64,000 bases of DNA, taken from Terrirhizobium terrae. GTDB taxonomy: Bacteria > Pseudomonadota > Alphaproteobacteria > Rhizobiales > Rhizobiaceae. The DNA lies in the NCBI RefSeq assembly GCF_030323265.1, contig NZ_CP104992.1, positions 496,001 through 560,000 of the forward strand, written 5' to 3'. Made by a program: the position numbers and the translations under genes. Below, one piece after another: positions 57,787 through 64,000 of this stretch (the stretch's first letter is position 1; each line of letters starts with the position of its first letter). The notes under the pieces were generated by a model that was given only the letters and a program-made list of their open reading frames with translations, had not been told where the DNA came from and did not search any database.

Positions 57787-58347
57787 ATGGCTGATATCAA
57801 ATCCGCAAACATCCTCATTCTCGCCACCGACGGCTACGAGCGCTCGGAACTCAGAGTGCCGTTCGAAGAACTGACCAGACTCGGTGCGAAGGTGAAGATC
57901 GCCTCGATCAAGACCGGCGAAATCAAGAGCTGGGATGAGAAGGACTGGGGCGACACCGTCACCGTCGATCTGCAAGTCGGCGAAGTCGACGCTGAAGATT
58001 TCGACGCCCTGGTGCTGCCCGGCGGGCAGATCAACCCTGACGTCCTGCGCAACAACGAGGATGCGGTTCAGGTCGTGCGACAGTTCGTCGGCAGCGGCAA
58101 GCCCGTGGCTGCCATCTGTCATGGCCCGTGGCTGTTGGTCGAGGCTGATGCGCTTCGCGGCCGTCAGGCGACGTCCTACCGCTCGATCCGTACCGACCTT
58201 CGCAACGCCGGCGCCACATGGAGAGATGAAGCCGTCGTCGTCGATAACGGCATCATTACATCGCGCTCGCCGAAGGATCTGCCGCAATTCGTCGACAAGA
58301 TCGTTGAAGAGGTGGCGGAAGGACGCCATCAGCGGCGTGCGGCGTGA
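57787..58347 (+). CDS. DJ-1/PfpI-family type 1 glutamine amidotransferase-like protein
   Basis: A 186-residue class I glutamine-amidotransferase-like protein of the PfpI/YhbO branch. The nucleophilic elbow Cys is in VAAICHGPWLLVEA, preceded by ALVLPGGQINPD; the N-terminal DGYERSELRVPFEELTRLGA holds the family Glu. Relatives act as stress-induced proteases, glyoxalase III or glycation-repair enzymes; the reaction here is open. It follows the 65-residue gene in a probable two-gene stress operon. Confidence 0.88.
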   Translation: MADIKSANILILATDGYERSELRVPFEELTRLGAKVKIASIKTGEIKSWDEKDWGDTVTVDLQVGEVDAEDFDALVLPGGQINPDVLRNNEDAVQVVRQFVGSGKPVAAICHGPWLLVEADALRGRQATSYRSIRTDLRNAGATWRDEAVVVDNGIITSRSPKDLPQFVDKIVEEVAEGRHQRRAA

Positions 58348-58380
58348 CGGCTGCCGGTTGATTTCAAACAAAACAGTTGT

Positions 58381-58410
58381 AAGGGTCGCCTTCCGGGCGG
58401 CCCTTTGCTC
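58381..58410 (+). terminator. Terminator after the DJ-1/PfpI gene
   Basis: AAGGGTCGCC pairs with GGCGGCCCTT (one bulged pair) and is followed by TGCTCT, 33 nt past the stop. Confidence 0.5.
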
Positions 58411-58452
58411 TAATGAGTAATCGCGTGAGCCCAAGATACGAGGGCTGCACCT

Positions 58453-58863
58453 CTAACGGTTGCAGACTTTGGCAACCTGGCCCCTCACATCAGCCGGCAG
58501 CTTTGCGGCTTCCATAAAGTCGGGATTGCGACACCTTCCGCCAATCTCGAAGGTTTTCCCCTCGATGCGGATACCAACCGTCTCGATGTCTTCACCCGCC
58601 TTCTGTCTTTCGATCGTGATCTGCTCCTGCAATGCGAAGCGGGCGAGAAGATATTGCGTGTTAGACATGCGCAGGTGCTGCCGCTGAAGGGCAACGAGCG
58701 CTTCGGTCACTTCTTTCAGCCTGTCGGTCAGGCTCTCGGCCAATGTGTCGGATTGTACGGCGAGATTTGGGTGGCCGGCAAACTCGTCGCCGACGGCGTG
58801 CCGCTCAGACACCGCAATTTGCCGCGGTATAGAAAAGCTTCGCAATGAACCTATCGTCGTCAT
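58453..58863 (-). CDS. Hypothetical protein
   Basis: A 136-residue protein that I do not recognise. The middle is a long charged helix (AESLTDRLKEVTEALVALQR, then FALQEQITIERQKA), and the C-terminal third has VGIRIEGKTFEIGGRCRNPD and a final VAKVCNR with two Cys that could pair. It has no signal peptide, and the ribosome site is weak, so a shorter start is possible. It lies behind topoisomerase IB on the same strand, separated by a hairpin. Confidence 0.5.
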   Translation of the reverse strand: MTTIGSLRSFSIPRQIAVSERHAVGDEFAGHPNLAVQSDTLAESLTDRLKEVTEALVALQRQHLRMSNTQYLLARFALQEQITIERQKAGEDIETVGIRIEGKTFEIGGRCRNPDFMEAAKLPADVRGQVAKVCNR

Positions 58864-58873
58864 TGAAAATCAT

Positions 58874-58903
58874 TCCCGTCAGGATTGAGCAACTCTGACG
58901 GGA
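58874..58903. terminator. Hairpin between topoisomerase IB and the next gene
   Basis: TCCCGTCAG and CTGACGGGA form a perfect 9-bp stem with a 12-nt loop, 33 nt past the topoisomerase stop. The A-run on the plus side makes the stem terminator-like for the opposite strand too. Confidence 0.55.
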
Positions 58904-58935
58904 AAAACTTGCGCCAGCCTATCGCGTAAATCACG

Positions 58936-59988
58936 CTAGCCGATCGACGTGACCTTCAGGAACTCCACGAGCCTTGCCTCGCTGAGCCTCAGCCCCCGCG
59001 GCGGCTTCGTCGAGTTACCGGCATCCATCACCTTGCGCAGCGGCGCATCGTCCTCGGCAAGCTCAAGGATGCTCGGATGGATATAGCTGGAGCGGCAGAC
59101 GGCCGGCGTATTCTGCAGTACTTCGGACGCAGCCTTGGTGAGTGCCTTGATCTTCGGCCTCCGGTCATCTTCATCGACCGTCTTCCACGCAGTTAGGAAG
59201 GCTGCAAGGCTGCCGCCCCAGGTGCGGAATGTCTTGGCGGAGACCGGAAAACCGGCCGCCTTGGCGAGATAGGCGTTGAGCCGGCCGGAATCGACCGGTC
59301 GCGGCGTGCCGTGTTCGTCGGGGAAGGAGAAGAGCTGGCGCCCGGGCAGGTCGGCGATCTCCTCCAGGATGCGCTGCAGGCGCGGATGTTTCAGCGTGTG
59401 CTGGACCCGCTTGCCGCCCTTGGCGGTGAACCGTAACAGCACCGCATCGCCGGACAGCACCATGTGCCGCTTCAGAAGCGTCGTCGCACCATAGGTGCGG
59501 TTCTCCTTGGCATAGGCACGGTTGCCGACGCGCAGATGGGTAACGTCCATCAACGCCGCCAGCGCGGCAAGCACGCAATCCGACTGGTCGAGGCCGAGCG
59601 CCAGATCACGCTTCACCTTGCGGCGGATCTTCGGCAGCGCCTCGCCGAAACGCAGCAGCTGGTCGAATTTCTGCTCGCTGCGAAAACTCTGCCATTCGGT
59701 ATGGTAACGGTATTGCTTTCGCCCGCGGGAATCGTAGCCGGTGGCCTGCAGGTGGCCGCGCGGGTCGATGCAGATCCAGACATTCTCGTAGGCAGGCGGC
59801 AGACCGAGAGCCGCAATCCTGAGGCGATCGTCCTCGTCGGACAGCAGCAGACCATCCGGCATTTTGTAACAGAACCCATTGCCGCGCTTCAGCCGGCGGA
59901 TGCCGGGTTCGGTATCGCTGACATAGGTAAGGCCGATGGCCTCAAGCGAGACCGCATCGATTTCAATGGTTTTGAGAGAGAGGTCCAT
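58936..59988 (-). CDS. Type IB (poxvirus-like) DNA topoisomerase
   Basis: A 350-residue topoisomerase IB that relaxes supercoils through a 3'-phosphotyrosyl link. N-terminal RGHLQATGYDSRGRKQYRYH is a typical DNA-binding segment. The catalytic domain has RVGNRAYAKENRTYGATTLL, TAKGGKRVQHTLKHPRLQRI and AKTFRTWGGSLAAF. The catalytic Tyr is in CRSSYIHPSILELAE. An exact EcfG-type promoter ends 9 nt before the ATG, with no ribosome site between, suggesting a leaderless message. In rhizobia this enzyme is not essential housekeeping and often sits with stress genes. Confidence 0.9.
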   Translation of the reverse strand: MDLSLKTIEIDAVSLEAIGLTYVSDTEPGIRRLKRGNGFCYKMPDGLLLSDEDDRLRIAALGLPPAYENVWICIDPRGHLQATGYDSRGRKQYRYHTEWQSFRSEQKFDQLLRFGEALPKIRRKVKRDLALGLDQSDCVLAALAALMDVTHLRVGNRAYAKENRTYGATTLLKRHMVLSGDAVLLRFTAKGGKRVQHTLKHPRLQRILEEIADLPGRQLFSFPDEHGTPRPVDSGRLNAYLAKAAGFPVSAKTFRTWGGSLAAFLTAWKTVDEDDRRPKIKALTKAASEVLQNTPAVCRSSYIHPSILELAEDDAPLRKVMDAGNSTKPPRGLRLSEARLVEFLKVTSIG

Positions 59989-59997
59989 GGCCGCTAA

Positions 59998-60022
59998 AAC
60001 GGCGGCCGGAACCCTTCGTTCC
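59998..60022 (-). promoter_or_regulatory. EcfG-type promoter for topoisomerase IB, leaderless spacing
   Basis: On the minus strand GGAAC, 16 nt and CGTT: an exact consensus match. The CGTT ends only 9 nt from the ATG, so transcription should begin at or next to the start codon. Confidence 0.7.
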
Positions 60023-60046
60023 CTAGTGGGCTAATAAATCAGACAA

Positions 60047-61777
60047 TCAGATAGCAAGGCTGCGACGATCGTCCGCCGCGTCGCGCTCCAGGTTCGAGCG
60101 AGGCGCGACAAGCCGCCAGACCAAGCCTTCCGGGCGAAACTCGACATCAACCTTGCCGCTGAAGGCAGCGACGGCATGGCGCTGGATGATCGTGGTGCCG
60201 AAACCCTGGCGCGACGGCTCGTGAACCACCGGGCCGCCGGTTTCTTCCCAGACGAGCCGGATCTTCATGCCGCTCTCGTCATCCGCCTCGACATCGTCCC
60301 AGCTGATCCGCACCCTGCCCTGCGGCACCGACAGCGCGCCATATTTAACCGAATTCGTCGCCAGTTCGTGCAGCACGAGGCCGAGATTCTGGACCGCCTC
60401 GGCCTTCAGCATGAAATCGTCGCCCTGCATCAGCACGCGATCGTCGGCCTCGAAGGTCGACAGATGGATTTCGATCACGCGGCGCAGGCGCACCCCGGCC
60501 CATTGCTCCTTGGCAAGTGCTTCGATCGACTTGCCGAGCCCCTGGAGGCGGTTGGTGATCGCCCTCTGGAATTCAGGCATGGTCGTGTCCTGGCGGCCAA
60601 GTTGGCGCATCATCGCCTGGATCAGCGTCAAGATATTCTTCGTCCGGTGGACGAGCTCGTGCAGAATGAGGTGGATGCGGTCTTCTGCCTGGCTGCGGTC
60701 GAAGGAAGCGTTGGATAGCGCCACCGCGATCTGGTTCGCTTCGGTGATGCGTGTCTCGACGGGTGCCACGATCTCGCCCTTGCCGATCCGCTCCGCCATG
60801 TTGGCGATCTGTCGGATCGGGGTTCGAAGCTGGCGCCCGATCGCATAGGCGAGCAGGACGGCGAGAGCGAGGAAGATCGCCCCGCCGGCCACGAGCTGTC
60901 GGAACGTCGTCAGGATGCCGGCCTGGGCCGTCTCGATCGGCCCCCAGACAACTGCCTTCCAGGTCCAGCCGGTGATCTGGGCATAGCCGTACATCTGCTT
61001 GCCGTCGCCATCGACATCCTCGATCGTGCCCTTGAAGCCGGTCATCAACCGCAATGTATTGTCCGGGAAAGGTTCGCCGGAGGTGATCTTGTCGGCGCCG
61101 ACCGAAAGCACGACCTTGCCCTGGCCATCGACCACAGCGGCCGACCATCCATCGGGCAGGCCCTCGATCGAGATCAGCTTCTGCAGGTCGTCGGCATTCT
61201 GCGTCATGATGATCGCATCGCCGGAACGCGAGATTTCGGCGGGTACGGGCATCGCGACGTTGAATACCCATTTGTTGCTCGTCCTGCCGTAGAAGACGTC
61301 CGACACCTCGGTAATGCCGGATTTCAATACGGATTCGAGCGCCGGCATGTTCGACATCTTGCCGAGCGGCTCGCCGAAGGGCGAGCGTGTGTTGAGCCGC
61401 TGCTGGCCGTCCTTGTCGACGGTGATCACATAGACCGAATTGGAGCGAAGACTACGCTGCGTGCGATCATGGAAGGCTCTGAGGTCACCACCTTCAAGTT
61501 CCGGCGAAGTCAGGAGAAGACGCAGCGTGGTCGCCATGTCCTGAAGCTCGCGATCGACCGAGCGGGCGATCAGCTGGGCATCCTCTGCCGTTTCGCTCGC
61601 CAGTCCCTCGCGTTCCTGCCCCTCCAGTTGCAGGACGAGGAATCCGACAAAGGCAAGCAGCGGCAGGGCGACAACGATCACCAGGGCGACCAGATAGGCG
61701 CCAATCGAAGCTGTTGGGAAAAGACGCGAAAACCTAAGCATTCCGCAGTCTTGCACCCAAGATATCGCAGCGGGCAT
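60047..61777 (-). CDS. Membrane sensor histidine kinase, HWE-type, with periplasmic Cache-like domain
   Basis: A 576-residue sensor (564 from the alternative ATG at 61741). One helix at about 25-45 (YLVALVIVVALPLLAFVGFL), a periplasmic Cache-like domain to about 285 (RTQRSLRSNSVYVITVDKDG), a second helix (LVAGGAIFLALAVLLAYAIG), then HAMP. The kinase core has ILHELVHRTKNILTLIQAMM, LVLHELATNSVKYGALSVPQ and GFGTTIIQRHAV, the pattern of HWE/HisKA_2 kinases. In Alphaproteobacteria these kinases often phosphorylate PhyR, the switch of the general stress response. The location beside the stress island makes that role plausible, but no regulator gene is here. Confidence 0.85.
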   Translation of the reverse strand: MPAAISWVQDCGMLRFSRLFPTASIGAYLVALVIVVALPLLAFVGFLVLQLEGQEREGLASETAEDAQLIARSVDRELQDMATTLRLLLTSPELEGGDLRAFHDRTQRSLRSNSVYVITVDKDGQQRLNTRSPFGEPLGKMSNMPALESVLKSGITEVSDVFYGRTSNKWVFNVAMPVPAEISRSGDAIIMTQNADDLQKLISIEGLPDGWSAAVVDGQGKVVLSVGADKITSGEPFPDNTLRLMTGFKGTIEDVDGDGKQMYGYAQITGWTWKAVVWGPIETAQAGILTTFRQLVAGGAIFLALAVLLAYAIGRQLRTPIRQIANMAERIGKGEIVAPVETRITEANQIAVALSNASFDRSQAEDRIHLILHELVHRTKNILTLIQAMMRQLGRQDTTMPEFQRAITNRLQGLGKSIEALAKEQWAGVRLRRVIEIHLSTFEADDRVLMQGDDFMLKAEAVQNLGLVLHELATNSVKYGALSVPQGRVRISWDDVEADDESGMKIRLVWEETGGPVVHEPSRQGFGTTIIQRHAVAAFSGKVDVEFRPEGLVWRLVAPRSNLERDAADDRRSLAI

Positions 61778-61926
61778 GTGCCCGCCCGATCGTCTTTGAC
61801 ATTTTTACGTCCCGCCCTACGCCAATACATCTCAGCGGAACTTTTCTAACCGCTTTTGCGGGTAACGCAAAGAAATGATTGGCGCAATTCGCACGCCATC
61901 ACAGGTTTGGACAAGTTTGCCGCAGG

Positions 61927-63021
61927 TCAGCCGATGCGGTTGCCCGTCTCGGGATCGAAGACGACCGCCTTGTCGAGGTTGAAGACGAAGCGGAAGGTCT
62001 GGCCGGGCGCAACCGCGGTCTCGGCGCGGGCGCGGCCTGTAAACGTCGTGCCATCGAGCTTTCCGGTCACGAACGTATCGGAGCCGGTGGGCTCGACGAT
62101 CGTCACCTCGGCTTCGACATGAGCGGTCGCGCTGGCTGCGGCGTCAGCCGAACCCTCGTCGGAGATCGCTTCCGGGCGCAGGCCGAGGATGACGTCCTTG
62201 CCCTCTGGAATTGCCGTCGTGACCGATGGCGGTACCTTGACGGTCACACCTTTCGCCCCGAACAGCGAAATGCCACCGGGCACGACCTTGCCCTTGAGCA
62301 TGTTCATCGCCGGCGAGCCCATAAAATCGGCGACAAAGAGATTGGCCGGGCGATTGTAGATTTCGGCCGGCGTGCCGACCTGCTGAACCATGCCCTCCTT
62401 CAACACGACGATCTTGGTGGCGAGCGTCATCGCCTCGATCTGGTCATGGGTGACGTAGACGATCGTGGCATGGGTGTTCTGGTGCAGCGCCTTGATTTCG
62501 GCCCGCACCTCGACGCGCAGTTTCGCATCGAGGTTGGAGAGCGGTTCGTCGAACAGGAAGACGCGCGGCTTGCGCACCAGCGCACGGCCCATGGCGACGC
62601 GCTGGCGCTGGCCGCCGGACAACTGGCTCGGGCGGCGGGTGAGCAGATGCTCGATCTGCAGGGTTTTCGCCACCTGGGCAACAGCCTTTGCACGCTCGGT
62701 CTTGTCGATGCCGCGCATTTCCAGCGCGAACGCAATGTTCTCCTCCACCGTCATGTTCGGATAGAGCGCATAGGACTGGAAGACCATGGCTATGTCGCGC
62801 TTCGACGGATGCAGGTCCGTGACCACCTGGCCGTCGATGACGATATCGCCCGACGACGGCGGCAGGAGGCCGGCAATGGCATTGAGAAGCGTGGACTTGC
62901 CGCAGCCGGAGGGACCGACGAGCACGAGAAAGCCGCCCTTTTCCAGCTCGATGTCGATGCCCTTGAGGATTTCGACATTGCCGATCTTCTTGCGGATGTT
63001 CCTGATTTCGAGAAAGCTCAT
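61927..63021 (-). CDS. Sugar ABC transporter ATP-binding protein (UgpC/MsmK type)
   Basis: A 364-residue CUT1-type ABC ATPase. Walker A is GPSGCGKST, the Q-loop FQSYALYPNMTVEEN, the signature [15 protein letters not shown], Walker B RVFLFDEPLSNLDAKLR and the H-loop VTHDQIEAMTLA. The C-terminal TOBE/OB region (ILGLRPEAI, TFRFVFNLDKAVVFDPETG) is where UgpC/MalK-like regulators bind. It energises uptake of a sugar or polyol. It lies 5 nt after the permease gene. Substrate is unknown. Confidence 0.92.
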   Translation of the reverse strand: MSFLEIRNIRKKIGNVEILKGIDIELEKGGFLVLVGPSGCGKSTLLNAIAGLLPPSSGDIVIDGQVVTDLHPSKRDIAMVFQSYALYPNMTVEENIAFALEMRGIDKTERAKAVAQVAKTLQIEHLLTRRPSQLSGGQRQRVAMGRALVRKPRVFLFDEPLSNLDAKLRVEVRAEIKALHQNTHATIVYVTHDQIEAMTLATKIVVLKEGMVQQVGTPAEIYNRPANLFVADFMGSPAMNMLKGKVVPGGISLFGAKGVTVKVPPSVTTAIPEGKDVILGLRPEAISDEGSADAAASATAHVEAEVTIVEPTGSDTFVTGKLDGTTFTGRARAETAVAPGQTFRFVFNLDKAVVFDPETGNRIG

Positions 63022-63026
63022 TGCGG

Positions 63027-63908
63027 TTATCCCTTGACTGCGCCGGCCATGAGACCGCGCACGAAATAGCGTCCGGCGACGACATAGACGAACAAGGTCG
63101 GAAGCGCCGCGAACACGGCCGCCGCCATATCCACATTGTATTCCTTGACGCCGGTGGAGGAGGAAACGAGGTTGTTGAGCGCCACCGTCATCGGCGAGGA
63201 CGTGCCGGACGAGAAGGAAACCCCGAACAGAAAATCGTTCCAGATATTGGTGAACTGGTAGATGACGGTGACGACGATGATCGGCCCCGAGCTCGGCAGC
63301 AGGATGCGCCAGAAGATGCGGAAGAAGCCTGCGCCGTCGATCATCGCGGCCTTCACCAACTCATCCGGAAACGCCTCGTAATAGTTGCGGAAGAACAGCG
63401 TCGTGAAGCCGAGGCCATAGATGACGTGGACCATGACGAGACCGGTCGTGGAATTGGACAGCCCCATCAGACCCAGCAGCCGCGCCATCGGGATCAGCAC
63501 CGCCTGGAACGGAATGAAGCAGGCAAACAGCATCATGCCGAAGACCAGCTTGTGGCCCGGGAAACGCCATTTCGTCAGCACATAGCCGTTCAGCGCGCCC
63601 AAGAGCGTCGAGATAATGACGGCCGGAACGACCATCTTGATAGAGTTCCAGAAATAGCCCTTGATGCCGACGCAGGAGACGCCGATGCAGGCCTCGCCCC
63701 AGGCCTTGACCCAGGCCGCGATCGACGGATCGGTCGGCAGCGCCAGCATGTCGCCGCCGCGGATCTCGTCGAGCGATTTCAGGGACGTCGACAGCATGAC
63801 GTAGAGCGGCAGCAGATAGGCGACCGCCAGCACGATCAGCGCGGCATATATGAAATAGCGGGCGAAGCGCGCGGAGCCGGCGCTGACTGTTTCCTGTGCG
63901 GCGCTCAT
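63027..63908 (-). CDS. Sugar ABC transporter permease (MalG/GtsC-like)
   Basis: A 293-residue permease with about six transmembrane helices (FIYAALIVLAVAYLLPLYVM and others) and the coupling EAA loop EAFPDELVKAAMIDGAGFFR. It begins with a cytoplasmic stretch and ends GRYFVRGLMAGAVKG, typical of MalG-type proteins. It overlaps the preceding permease by 4 nt (ATGA) and lies 5 nt before the ATPase. It resembles glucose/mannose-type GtsC permeases, but sugar specificity is inferred only. Confidence 0.9.
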   Translation of the reverse strand: MSAAQETVSAGSARFARYFIYAALIVLAVAYLLPLYVMLSTSLKSLDEIRGGDMLALPTDPSIAAWVKAWGEACIGVSCVGIKGYFWNSIKMVVPAVIISTLLGALNGYVLTKWRFPGHKLVFGMMLFACFIPFQAVLIPMARLLGLMGLSNSTTGLVMVHVIYGLGFTTLFFRNYYEAFPDELVKAAMIDGAGFFRIFWRILLPSSGPIIVVTVIYQFTNIWNDFLFGVSFSSGTSSPMTVALNNLVSSSTGVKEYNVDMAAAVFAALPTLFVYVVAGRYFVRGLMAGAVKG

Positions 63909-64000
63909 TGTTTCTTCTCCCGCAGTTCGGAATAGAGATACGGGACGATGATCGCAGTGATGCCCATCAGCATCATCACTGCGCTCGCCGAACCGACATT
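63905..64000 (-). CDS. Sugar ABC transporter permease (MalF-like), C-terminal fragment
   Basis: The last 31 codons of a permease whose start lies beyond the right edge. The visible end reads NVGSASAVMMLMGITAIIVP, then YLYSELREKKQ, a final transmembrane helix with the short cytoplasmic tail typical of MalF-type permeases. Its TGA overlaps the ATG of the next permease. The binding-protein gene should lie further right. Confidence 0.8.
   Translation of the reverse strand, partial: NVGSASAVMMLMGITAIIVPYLYSELREKKQ

Overview
The window looks like chromosomal or chromid DNA from a member of the Rhizobiaceae (Alphaproteobacteria, Hyphomicrobiales). The evidence is GC-rich codon use that creates long antisense shadow ORFs, RIME-like palindromic repeats (consensus around CTCCCCCACAAGGGGGAG), divergent LysR and MocR regulators of rhizobial type, two bacterial Ku paralogs with a LigD, and many GGAAC-N16-18-(C)GTT promoters of the alphaproteobacterial EcfG type. 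I see no rRNA, tRNA, CRISPR array, prophage or transposase.

Layout. 0-7.5 kb: the start of an M19 dipeptidase, then a leftward purine-salvage operon (LacI regulator, nucleoside hydrolase, adenine deaminase, phosphoribosyltransferase), an amidase and a LysR regulator. 7.5-18.3 kb: glutaryl-CoA dehydrogenase, a cyclase-TolB-TPR protein, an SDR, a cupin regulator with a succinate-semialdehyde dehydrogenase, an AlkC-type glycosylase, a DEAD-box helicase and a DUF4160/DUF2442 pair. 18.3-22.2 kb: the sulfate ABC transporter. 22.4-37 kb: a polyprenyl glycosyltransferase with a membrane protein, two hybrid PAS kinases, an HIBYL-CoA hydrolase and a TetR-controlled RND efflux operon. 37-42.5 kb: LysE exporter with MocR regulator, membrane glucose dehydrogenase and a glutathione transferase. 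42.5-62 kb: a stress and DNA-repair island with SodC, an ECF sigma factor, two Ku proteins, LigD, a NepR-like protein, a DUF892 ferritin-like protein, DUF2188-like and DUF2934 proteins, several small proteins, GlgA, GlgX, a DJ-1/PfpI protein, topoisomerase IB and an HWE-type kinase. 62-64 kb: part of a sugar ABC transporter.

The strongest signal is in the stress island. Eleven GGAAC-N16-18-(C)GTT elements sit 9-62 nt upstream of start codons, three times as divergent pairs. They tie NHEJ (two Ku proteins, with LigD behind the first), topoisomerase IB, ferritin-like and small hypothetical proteins, and an unlisted 25-residue membrane peptide to one putative general-stress regulon. An ECF sigma factor and a NepR-like anti-sigma candidate lie inside the same island.

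Assembly caution: eleven genes are broken at twelve homopolymer runs plus one single C (13 sites). Every case is repaired by adding one or two bases, and the frame then runs on through conserved motifs. This uniform pattern points to homopolymer sequencing error rather than to eleven pseudogenes, so I annotate these genes as single CDSs with a frameshift.
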